A stretch of DNA of 22,193 bases from Apostichopus parvimensis. Its lineage: Eukaryota > Echinodermata > Holothuroidea > Aspidochirotida > Stichopodidae. Below, piece after piece: positions 19,501-22,193 of this stretch. The notes under the pieces were generated by a model. That model had not been told where the DNA came from. It saw nothing but the letters and a program-made list of their open reading frames with translations, and ran no database searches. Where the stretch lies: assembly GCA_000934455.1 (NCBI GenBank), contig KN883042.1:58386-80578 (forward strand), written 5' to 3'. The stretch's first letter is position 1. Every line of letters starts with the position of its first letter. The position numbers were made by a program, and so were the translations under genes.

Positions 19501-20309
19501 ATTACTCTTTCTTTGGGTATTGCTTCCTACGCATTTTTCCGGAAAAAGCACATGGCGGGATGGAAACGGAACCAAGCATGTAAGCACATCGTATATATTC
19601 TCTGTTTGAAATAAAAAAAGGAACGAACGAATGTAAAGTACTATGTAATATATGCTAACAGCAAAATGAATTTAACAATTCAAAATGAAATGTTTCTTGC
19701 AAGCTGAATTAAATGTTTTTTAGATTACAACCACCAAAAACGATATTATTGGACGGTATCGATGTTGGTTGCAGCTAGTAAAGGTTATGGTACTTTGCTG
19801 ATAGAATTAAAGGTGACATTTCAGACTGACGGAATTATTACGTTTATTACAGCCGAGCAAGAAGATATGGAAGGATTTGAAGAAGAGGAAGAAGACGAGG
19901 AGGAGATGAGCCAATCTGAAGAAGAGCATATGGCAGCCAGAAAGGTAGGGAAAATAACATTATTTCTTTATGTTTCTTAATATTTACTTTACGCTTTTCG
20001 AAAGAGCAAACAAATGCATGTCTTTACTATCAACAACACCAGAGTTTATCATGCAGGTTATACTCTCAGTTCGTTTGATCTTCTCTTTCAAATTCCCTTG
20101 AACGGAAAACATTTCATCCATTTACGAATGCAGCTTACAACCTTCAGAAATATATGTTAATACACGTTAATAACGGATTTTCACATATCTCTATATTAAG
20201 ATATAAGAATCGGAGCTGAAAGGGTGATATTGCTCATTCTTCTTTCCATTTTTTTCTCCATTTTTGCTTTGTGCAGCAACAACGAAGGCATACTGTTCTG
20301 GAAGGATAA
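1448..20309 (+). CDS. CATSPERE: CATSPERE homologue, CatSper channel auxiliary subunit epsilon; whole coding span, 30 exons
   Basis: CatSper epsilon is a single-pass subunit whose large extracellular part helps form the canopy over the pH-gated Ca2+ channel of the sperm flagellum. Seen here: 30 exons joined in phase give about 1,048 residues. They comprise a signal peptide (1-21), a Cys-containing N-terminal domain (about 22-300), beta-propeller-like strands with recurring Trp-Asn-Glu and Leu-Tyr-Tyr patterns (about 280-560), an Ig/stem region (about 585-925), one membrane helix (928-951) and a tail (952-1048). Diagnostic stem motifs are VGCPPGRHVRV, EYGCPL, WGPSNYRRCF, PYEILNQT and EPNYSFCSLNTTFAV. 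These resemble epsilon more closely than the related beta, gamma and delta subunits, as does the length (human epsilon is about 950). Family knowledge is from memory. Many Asn-X-Ser/Thr sites suit an extracellular protein. The odd points are the exon 11/12 junction and the acidic tail. The exon assembly is firmer than the exact paralogue name. Confidence 0.87.
1540..2340. other. Intron 1, AGGCCT-rich stretch
   Basis: Part of intron 1 (1534-2834). Between about 1590 and 1940 there are repeated palindromic motifs around TAGGCCTA and CCTAGG, for example at 1611, 1651, 1854 and 1903-1918, and another near 2624. No open frame or RNA gene was recognised. Confidence 0.6.
2364..2383. repeat. Poly-C tract
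   Basis: Nearly uninterrupted run of about 20 C with one T. The complementary strand is G-rich and could form a quadruplex; length errors are likely here. Confidence 0.9.
2835..2889 (+). CDS. CATSPERE: CATSPERE exon 2
   Basis: Residues 29-47. The acceptor TTTTTACAG and donor AAA|GTAAGA are both strong; the exon enters in phase 2 and leaves in phase 0. It ends FGFDTRSK and continues into exon 3 as VTLRFHERG, which resembles the FSTRST-IKLEYEG stretch near the N-terminus of mammalian epsilon. The other two frames contain stops or break the phase. Confidence 0.75.
3515..3544. repeat. Perfect 11-bp inverted repeat
   Basis: ACCATGGAGGT and ACCTCCATGGT are separated by 8 T-rich bases. The flanks continue an imperfect match (TTGCACC against TTGCACAA read inverted). 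It lies in intron 2 and is probably a relic of a small fold-back element. Confidence 0.75.
3716..3807 (+). CDS. CATSPERE: CATSPERE exon 3
   Basis: Residues 48-78, beginning VTLRFHERGDAQLFEFIEW. Acceptor CCGTTCCAG and donor ACAAA|GTAAAC, phase 0 in and 2 out. A charged beta-strand, then Glu-Trp, then Pro-Pro-x-x-Cys matches the EWxxPExC pattern of the mammalian epsilon N-terminal domain (from memory). Confidence 0.78.
3951..3958 (+). repeat. Possible target-site duplication, left
   Basis: ACAATGAG, identical to 4584-4591 on the far side of the fold-back element. Confidence 0.6.
4140..4245. repeat. Minisatellite, about 12-bp unit
   Basis: Diverged repeats of GGTACCAGTCAG / GGTACTGGTCAG form one half of the core of the fold-back element. 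Frame-length codons make them look like a Tyr-Pro-Asp-rich peptide on the - strand, which is not a gene. Confidence 0.75.
4275..4345. repeat. Minisatellite, about 15-bp unit
   Basis: Repeats of GATGACGGTACCGG with small indels, in the core of the fold-back element just before the right arm. Confidence 0.8.
4584..4591 (+). repeat. Possible target-site duplication, right
   Basis: ACAATGAG, identical to 3951-3958. Confidence 0.6.
5101..5182 (+). CDS. CATSPERE: CATSPERE exon 4
   Basis: Residues 78-105, containing SYLTCPEGSYYISVKMRR. Acceptor TTTCGCACAG, donor ACC|GTAAGT. The open frame continues upstream to 4985 and mimics a signal peptide, but a good acceptor at 5100 and the phase match with exon 3 make it an internal exon. 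The Cys probably pairs within the N-terminal domain. Confidence 0.8.
5511..5584 (+). CDS. CATSPERE: CATSPERE exon 5
   Basis: Residues 106-130. Acceptor TGTTTTACAG, donor AAG|GTAATC, phase 0 to 2. Contains FLDQPFCYKWYAFTDL, comparable to the HTCFLWYYRV segment of mammalian epsilon, with Cys, Trp and Tyr in the same order. Confidence 0.85.
5751..5853 (+). CDS. CATSPERE: CATSPERE exon 6
   Basis: Residues 130-164. Acceptor TTCTTTTAAG, donor CAG|GTAAGT, phase 2 to 0. Contains KLRIWVTDPVYQGSAES, comparable to the LITVWAYDPESADP segment of mammalian epsilon. Confidence 0.86.
5963..6081 (+). CDS. CATSPERE: CATSPERE exon 7
   Basis: Residues 165-204. Acceptor TTATCACAG, donor TGG|GTAAGC, phase 0 to 2. 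The sequence is polar and ends NNVSYSRNG, with an N-glycosylation sequon (NVS). It is poorly conserved in sequence but sits correctly between its neighbours. Confidence 0.82.
6229..6324 (+). CDS. CATSPERE: CATSPERE exon 8
   Basis: Residues 204-236. Acceptor ATCTAAAG, donor TCG|GTAAGC, phase 2 to 2. Contains GYWTVFMNIGERLQYVV and ends VDACLIR, comparable to GTWRIVVPM and FQDCFIADF in mammalian epsilon. The intron that follows holds a LINE fragment. Confidence 0.86.
6880..7836 (+). mobile_element. Degenerate LINE (non-LTR retrotransposon) 3' fragment in intron 8
   Basis: Frameshifted pieces of the C-terminal end of a reverse transcriptase are readable in order: FLGVIIDNHVTWKPHIQKVE (about 6980-7040), LFLLQKRGIRIICNTSSYHH (about 7190-7250), then a C-terminal block with TLYVPLTHSTIGFHDPRIWN and SFKNKLKKYLL ending near 7550. 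A pyrimidine-rich 3' UTR with a stem-loop follows, ending about GGAACTAAAG. It is truncated at the 5' end and not functional. Orientation is the same as the host gene. The style is that of jockey/CR1/L2-type elements; the exact clade is not decided. Confidence 0.8.
7720..7750 (+). other. Stem-loop in the LINE 3' UTR
   Basis: CCTGAC, a 4-base bulge, AGAAGC, loop TAT, GCTTCT, GTCAGG. The two stems pair perfectly. Such 3' hairpins in LINEs can be where the element's reverse transcriptase recognises its RNA; that role here is inference. Confidence 0.55.
7961..8098 (+). CDS. CATSPERE: CATSPERE exon 9
   Basis: Residues 236-282. Acceptor TCGCTCACAG, donor ACG|GTTCGT (less usual), phase 2 to 2. Contains KVSISIPKFKKQMPSEDD and DPCAMHVVVSIR, comparable to the SWDACVVASAV segment of mammalian epsilon. 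The donor choice is supported by clean continuation into exon 10 and by the same GTTCGT hexamer at exon 20. Confidence 0.82.
8435..8507 (+). CDS. CATSPERE: CATSPERE exon 10
   Basis: Residues 282-306. Acceptor TTTCTCTCACAG, donor TCG|GTAAGA, phase 2 to 0. IVLFTQNGFLTTSEVYVNN is a propeller-type strand comparable to VLVTDMETFHTTDSFKSW in mammalian epsilon. Confidence 0.85.
8814..8829. repeat. (TA)n microsatellite
   Basis: Eight TA/AT dinucleotides in intron 10. Confidence 0.9.
8894..9004 (+). CDS. CATSPERE: CATSPERE exon 11 (3' end uncertain)
   Basis: Residues 307-343, with propeller strands DVAFTFDKLYFLMTSGQLLY. The acceptor TTTTCTACAG is strong. The best donor, AAA|GTTAAGT at 9005, ends in phase 0, but exon 12 needs phase 1. 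As written, the join meets a stop (TGA at the start of exon 12). Weak donors after 8984 (GATG|GTTCTT) or 8993 (TTCC|GTTCTG) would keep the frame at the cost of 7 or 4 residues. A lost G before the donor would also explain it. Confidence 0.72.
9170..9237 (+). CDS. CATSPERE: CATSPERE exon 12
   Basis: Residues 344-366. A TACTAAC-type branch point lies about 20 bases upstream of acceptor TGATTTTAG; donor CTT|GTAAGT. Only one frame is open: VRSLGLTSIRSIEICLPSK, entering in phase 1 and leaving in phase 0. It resembles the GGITGISSRKWC segment of mammalian epsilon. See exon 11 for the upstream phase conflict. Confidence 0.75.
9452..9583 (+). CDS. CATSPERE: CATSPERE exon 13
   Basis: Residues 367-410. 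Acceptor TGTCCTTTAAG after a long T-rich tract, donor CAG|GTTTGT, phase 0 to 0. MILAWNEMQIYLLEDGDTF matches FAVWTENEIYLGS of mammalian epsilon: a propeller strand with the Trp-x-Glu signature. Confidence 0.84.
10053..10212 (+). CDS. CATSPERE: CATSPERE exon 14
   Basis: Residues 411-464. Acceptor CTTTGAAG, donor TTC|GTAAGT, phase 0 to 1. Contains SSIFVLCYNLISQQWTRLGF, comparable to KKIFLVIYNEDTKQWVSQDF of mammalian epsilon. NSS is a sequon. Confidence 0.86.
10271..10284. repeat. (TC)n microsatellite
   Basis: Seven TC units in intron 14, not adjacent to an acceptor. Confidence 0.85.
10793..10879 (+). CDS. CATSPERE: CATSPERE exon 15
   Basis: Residues 464-493. Acceptor ATACATTACAG, donor AAAG|GTAATA, phase 1 to 1. 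GTVESIVFWNEEMLFLSER is a repeat of the Trp-Asn-x propeller strand, comparable to LLLWNKHSIYYCYHN. Confidence 0.84.
11133..11302 (+). CDS. CATSPERE: CATSPERE exon 16
   Basis: Residues 493-549. Acceptor TTACTTTCAG, donor GAG|GTAATA, phase 1 to 0. Contains VQMTTGTLYYGTMEDRVLLE, comparable to VKMENNVIFYSKINTRDAV of mammalian epsilon, and ENVEFCDN comparable to HEVFIDYYG. Confidence 0.87.
11483..11586 (+). CDS. CATSPERE: CATSPERE exon 17
   Basis: Residues 550-584. Acceptor TCTTTCATAG, donor CTT|GTGAGT, phase 0 to 2. Begins DTKCGIKNKLVLVPCIDYKY, then has NIS and ends FFAY. It carries two Cys and probably closes the propeller. The longest intron follows. Confidence 0.8.
11587..13714. other. Intron 17, 2.1 kb, nothing recognised
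   Basis: The longest intron. Short open frames occur on both strands but none has splice-phase support or recognisable protein sequence. No transposon ends were seen. The phases on both sides match, so no missing exon is required here. Confidence 0.55.
13715..13802 (+). CDS. CATSPERE: CATSPERE exon 18
   Basis: Residues 584-613. Acceptor CATATATAG, donor CTG|GTAAGT, phase 2 to 0. Contains ANWTSKELILRNAEMNSAFQ (NWT sequon) and ends GEYSCL, comparable to the IAFTTKDKCPYM region of mammalian epsilon. Confidence 0.8.
14178..14294 (+). CDS. CATSPERE: CATSPERE exon 19
   Basis: Residues 614-652. Acceptor TTCTTTCTTCTAG, donor AAT|GTAAGT, phase 0 to 0. LKALYYIDRNESLSLWSRLT is comparable to AHVFYFLDKGEALTVWTQIV of mammalian epsilon, a clear collinear match at the start of the Ig-like domain. 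NES is a sequon. Confidence 0.87.
14864..14890 (+). CDS. Candidate 27-nt micro-exon of CATSPERE in intron 19
   Basis: A TGACTAAC branch-like motif and pyrimidine-rich CATACACTCTACAG precede nine codons, YQYVDPTLP, that keep phase 0 on both sides (donor CCA|GTCATT, weak). Mammalian epsilon has extra residues at this point (VESYGPKILQ), so the peptide is plausible. It is not counted in the 30 exons or in the residue numbering. It could equally be a chance acceptor. Confidence 0.3.
15061..15092. repeat. (TGG)n run followed by poly-G
   Basis: About eight TGG units then about 11 G, in intron 19. It is a quadruplex-prone tract and a likely length-polymorphic or error-prone site. Confidence 0.9.
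15369..15452 (+). CDS. CATSPERE: CATSPERE exon 20
   Basis: Residues 653-680. Acceptor TTGTGTTTCAG, donor AAG|GTTCGT, phase 0 to 0. AKYISVKERSTVDYNHGRK is comparable to the TLTLTFYQNVDYERISDY stretch of mammalian epsilon; TVDY/NVDY aligns. Confidence 0.8.
15625..15726 (+). CDS. CATSPERE: CATSPERE exon 21
   Basis: Residues 681-714. Acceptor TTTTTACCAG, donor ATG|GTAAGA, phase 0 to 0. DATGLLTIQMKPLKAGVGCL aligns with KHTGLVLVQFRPSEYSKACP of mammalian epsilon. An AG 16 bases upstream (TAATAG) would shift the frame and was not used. Confidence 0.82.
16043..16137 (+). CDS. CATSPERE: CATSPERE exon 22
   Basis: Residues 715-746. Acceptor TTTCTGCTGTAG, donor CCCAG|GTAAAT, phase 0 to 2. HVAVGCPPGRHVRVHK aligns with the QIAVGCDDKKFIAIKG segment of mammalian epsilon and with the Gly-Cys-Pro-x-Gly-Lys/Arg motif shared by CatSper extracellular subunits. 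Confidence 0.9.
16473..16518 (+). CDS. CATSPERE: CATSPERE exon 23
   Basis: Residues 746-761, only 46 bases. Acceptor TCCCTTTCCAG, donor AGG|GTAAGC, phase 2 to 0. SGSSIDEDGKTVLEAR is a short polar linker in the stem. Confidence 0.8.
16701..16780 (+). CDS. CATSPERE: CATSPERE exon 24
   Basis: Residues 762-788. Acceptor CTGTTTGCAG, donor TTT|GTGAGT, phase 0 to 2. ELDKNEYGCPLMSSHETIFK aligns with YIWGEYGCPLRLDFTEKFQ; the YGCPL motif is a hallmark of the stem of this family. Confidence 0.92.
16781..17757. other. Intron 24, about 1 kb, nothing recognised
   Basis: AT-rich; a few short open frames without coding character. Confidence 0.5.
17758..17857 (+). CDS. CATSPERE: CATSPERE exon 25
   Basis: Residues 788-821. 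Acceptor TTCTCTGTAG, donor GAG|GTATTT, phase 2 to 0. ADYVLYELQGRTDFTYNSTQ aligns with ANFIVWEIHGRDDYSFNNTM of mammalian epsilon, including the sequon. Confidence 0.93.
18161..18244 (+). CDS. CATSPERE: CATSPERE exon 26
   Basis: Residues 822-849. Acceptor TCTCATCCAG, donor AGT|GTGAGT, phase 0 to 0. Begins VGCRRACQTWSHMKN and ends PFIWGPS; mammalian epsilon has SGCLHEAQTWKSM then VWGPE. Cys and Trp positions agree. Confidence 0.93.
18526..18686 (+). CDS. CATSPERE: CATSPERE exon 27
   Basis: Residues 850-903. Acceptor AATCCTAAACAG, donor TACAG|GTTAGT, phase 0 to 2. Contains NYRRCF, LDLPYEILNQTGLSALQW and YIFHLTVVEPNY; mammalian epsilon has NYKHCF, NQPYEIINSS and FRVKILDPNY. The open frame extends upstream to 18460, but the phase from exon 26 and the WGPxNYxxCF motif fix this acceptor. 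Confidence 0.93.
18687..19394. other. Intron 27, about 0.7 kb, nothing recognised
   Basis: AT-rich; no element or exon was recognised between exons 27 and 28. Confidence 0.5.
19395..19579 (+). CDS. CATSPERE: CATSPERE exon 28, membrane helix
   Basis: Residues 903-965. Acceptor TTTTCTTCCAG, donor GCAT|GTAAGC, phase 2 to 1. Begins SFCSLNTTFAV, aligning with SFCNLTAMFAI. A 24-residue hydrophobic helix starting MTLFILVSFTAITLSL (928-951) is followed by RKKH, a stop-transfer signal that puts the C-terminus inside the cell. Confidence 0.93.
19724..19944 (+). CDS. CATSPERE: CATSPERE exon 29, acidic cytoplasmic tail
   Basis: Residues 965-1038. Acceptor TGTTTTTTAG, donor AAG|GTAGGG, phase 1 to 0. Starts YYNHQKRYYW and ends with an acidic stretch, FEEEEEDEEEMSQSEEEH (1016-1033). 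A possible internal intron, AAAG|GTTATG to TTATTACAG|CC (about 19783-19852), would also stay in frame and would remove about 24 residues. Mammalian epsilon has a shorter, basic tail, so this part has no clear counterpart. Confidence 0.75.
20277..20309 (+). CDS. CATSPERE: CATSPERE exon 30, C-terminus and stop
   Basis: Residues 1039-1048 (QQRRHTVLEG) and the TAA stop. The acceptor TTTTTGCTTTGTGCAG has a long pyrimidine tract; phase 0. The short basic end follows the acidic stretch directly. The exon is chosen on splice signal and phase only. Confidence 0.68.
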   Translation, partial: QQRRHTVLEG

Positions 20310-21102
20310 CTACAATATCTGGAAAGAAAAGCTGAAAAACGAATACTTAACGGTATCCAACACACTCCTCGGCCCCACCCCATGCATGGAGCCTCTGCCT
20401 TGACCTGAGAGAGATACCATGTGTGTATATAATTCACTTCGTTATGTTTAATGTATTCTTAAATTGTTGTAATCTATTACATGTTAAATGTTCTATACAT
20501 TATCAAAAGATAAGGTTTCGTGGATTGCCCATCAAGTTTGTTGTGACATGAGAATACATTTTAAGTTCATGTCCCCGAGAAACTCGGCGAACGTTATATA
20601 TTCATTGAAACTCACCTATTCATAAAGAAACTGCTATGCATCATCAAAAGTCTGTGAAAACGAATGTACACATATATGTTACAGTGAAATCATTTTTCTG
20701 TCGATCAGTAACGCATCGCATCAGTTAATCGCTTGCGTGCAAACTACTGACTCGTGCATACATTTATGCAAAATATGCATAATATTTAATAGCTTTTAAA
20801 AAAACAAACGCCATGGAAACCATTCTGTGTTATAAGAAAGTATATATTAAAAGAAAAAAACGTTTGTATGGAGGCCTGTTGATGTTTTGCAGTTTTGAGT
20901 CGTTAAGAGTTTTAAGTTCGACACTCATGTGTTAAGAAAAAAATCCAATTGATTGTTTGTTTTTAAAATTGATTGCAAAAACGGAAGTTTTGGGGAATCG
21001 AGTCCTTGCGTAATTTCCGCAGATGAGTTCTAACCATGTCACTGACAATGTTATGCCACCTTATATACTACGTACACATGTGTTATTTGAACTATAAATA
21101 AA
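20310..21102 (+). other. Probable 3' UTR and flank
   Basis: Follows the TAA stop. No coding sequence was recognised. The first canonical AATAAA noticed is at 21097-21102, so the 3' UTR could be up to about 0.8 kb. Confidence 0.4.
21097..21102 (+). promoter_or_regulatory. Candidate poly(A) signal
   Basis: AATAAA within ATAAATAAAAAAAGG. A-rich sequence makes chance occurrence likely, and a variant signal nearer the stop cannot be excluded. Confidence 0.3.
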
Positions 21103-21206
21103 AAAAGGAATAAATGATTATTAAATCAGCTGTACCTCTTGGACTATGTCTATCATTTTGTTCAACGTGCCTTTCTGATTGCGTAGAACATGGCCGGTAT
21201 ATTCCA

Positions 21207-21314
21207 ACGAAGCAAGTAATCTCAGAAAGTGTGTTAAATACTCCCTCTCGCTGTGCGAAGAAAACGAATTTACTACATAAACGTTTATACTGTCCAAGTT
21301 GCACAGGATAAGGT
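21207..21314 (+). repeat. Diverged direct repeat, copy A
   Basis: Shares GAAGCAAGTAATCTCAGAAA and TACTCCCTCTCGCTGTGCGA, allowing single changes, with 21425-21527; offset about 218 bases. Confidence 0.8.
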
Positions 21315-21424
21315 TTGAGTTGATGGGATGAACGGTCAAGAAGAAAAAGCAATCGCAAGCGGCTTAATTAAAGCCGTGATCGAGATACTTGTGATTTAAC
21401 AAATAGCAAAACAGTTAGCTCAAA

Positions 21425-21527
21425 ATGAAGCAAGCAATCTCAGAAAGTGTCAGGTACTCCCTCTCGCTGTCCGAAGAAAACGAATTTACATAAATATTAT
21501 ACAGCAAAAGTAGCACACGAAAAGGTT
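21425..21527 (+). repeat. Diverged direct repeat, copy B
   Basis: Second copy of the block at 21207-21314, with small deletions. Between the copies lies a near-palindrome, GGCTTAATTAAAGCC (21361-21375). Confidence 0.8.
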
Positions 21528-22017
21528 CTATATTGTATAGCGCGCAGAAACTGGGGTAGATAATGTTGTTATCTTAAAACGAAGTTAATTTGTGCTTTTC
21601 TGCAATGGAAATAAGAAGGTATTTTATCTGTTCATGTTTAAAGTAGGTATCGTGTTTAGTTAACTTTGATAACATTGTATAACTTTACATACCGTTTGCA
21701 TAAAATTATTAATGATTTATTGATTTAATCAATATATCAAGAATTTTTTTTTTAAATTTAAATCGCTCACCTGGTGGTGTATTTATCTTCAGGGTAGTAA
21801 CTATCTATTGTCTTCTTTAATTTCGTCCCTTCGTAAGACGGTAAGCTTCCTGAAATAAACATTTAATTAGAATATATGTGAAATGTATTTGTATCAACGT
21901 TTATCTAAGGTTTGAGTCAAGTCAAGAAACTGTCAAGCAGTAGGTTAAGCATTAACTTACCTCTTTAAGTTTCATTCTATACTTTCATTCTTTCTTCATT
22001 CTTTAATCTGTCATATC
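21528..22017. other. 3' flank, nothing recognised
   Basis: AT-rich sequence, no convincing gene on either strand. Confidence 0.5.
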
Positions 22018-22193
22018 ATGGGCGTCAATCCAGGGGGGACGGGGGGACACGTCCCCCCACATTTCGATGGGTGGGGGACACAATATCAAATGTCCCCCCC
22101 ACACATTTGGAAAAAGAGTAGTGTCGTGGCTCTATTTGGTTAGAGCTTACACATCTCAGGATTCATATCATCGAATATCACTCAATGTTGCTG
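22018..22193 (+). mobile_element. Start of a GC-rich transposon-like repeat
   Basis: Begins near ATGGGCGTCAATCCAGGGGG, followed by GGGGGACACGTCCCCCC and GTGGGGGACA / TGTCCCCCCCAC inverted pieces, then runs off the window. The opening resembles the - strand of 1-70. It is likely a non-autonomous element seen only in part. Confidence 0.45.

Noticed and set aside
21092-21358. 88-residue open frame on the - strand in the 3' flank
   Set aside because: No recognisable protein features, overlaps a direct-repeat copy, and other frames are equally open over the same stretch.
1-22193. CRISPR arrays, tRNA, rRNA, bacterial operon features
   Set aside because: None seen; the intron-exon structure and LINE remnant show the window is eukaryotic.

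Overview
The window is eukaryotic, AT-rich and intron-rich, and carries one recognisable protein-coding gene on the + strand. The gene is a homologue of CATSPERE, the epsilon auxiliary subunit of CatSper, the sperm flagellar Ca2+ channel. I assembled 30 coding exons between 1448 and 20309. Nearly all have GT/AG borders and matching codon phases, giving a protein of about 1,048 residues. The layout is signal peptide, large extracellular part (N-terminal domain, beta-propeller-like strands, Ig/stem region), one membrane helix, then a cytoplasmic tail of about 97 residues with a strongly acidic stretch. The family call rests on my memory of the mammalian protein and should be confirmed by a search.

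The organism is probably a marine invertebrate deuterostome. An echinoderm, perhaps a sea cucumber, fits best. Reasons: a diverged CatSper epsilon, short exons among introns of roughly 0.1-2 kb, many palindromic TAGGCCTA motifs, and GGGCGT..ATCCAGGGGGG transposon-like ends at both window edges. This is inference, not proof.

Layout. 1-70: edge of a GC-rich repeat. 541-1539: an imperfect tandem duplication of about 0.5 kb. Its second copy holds coding exon 1 (signal peptide) and its first copy holds a broken version of that exon. 1534-5100: introns 1-3, with AGGCCT-rich sequence, a poly-C tract, a small hairpin and a 625-bp fold-back DNA transposon flanked by an 8-bp direct repeat. 5101-9593: N-terminal domain and start of the propeller, with a degenerate LINE fragment in intron 8. 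10053-14294: middle extracellular exons, with one 2.1-kb intron. 15369-18686: stem-region exons with the most conserved motifs. 19395-20309: membrane helix and tail. 20310-22193: 3' flank with a possible poly(A) signal, a diverged direct repeat, and another GGGCGT-type repeat entering at the right edge.

Main points for follow-up: the exon 11/12 junction is out of frame by one base if the strongest donor is used; the first exon lies in a duplicated block; the cytoplasmic tail is unusually long and acidic; a 27-nt micro-exon may lie in intron 19; and the fold-back element in intron 3 has an intact-looking target-site duplication.
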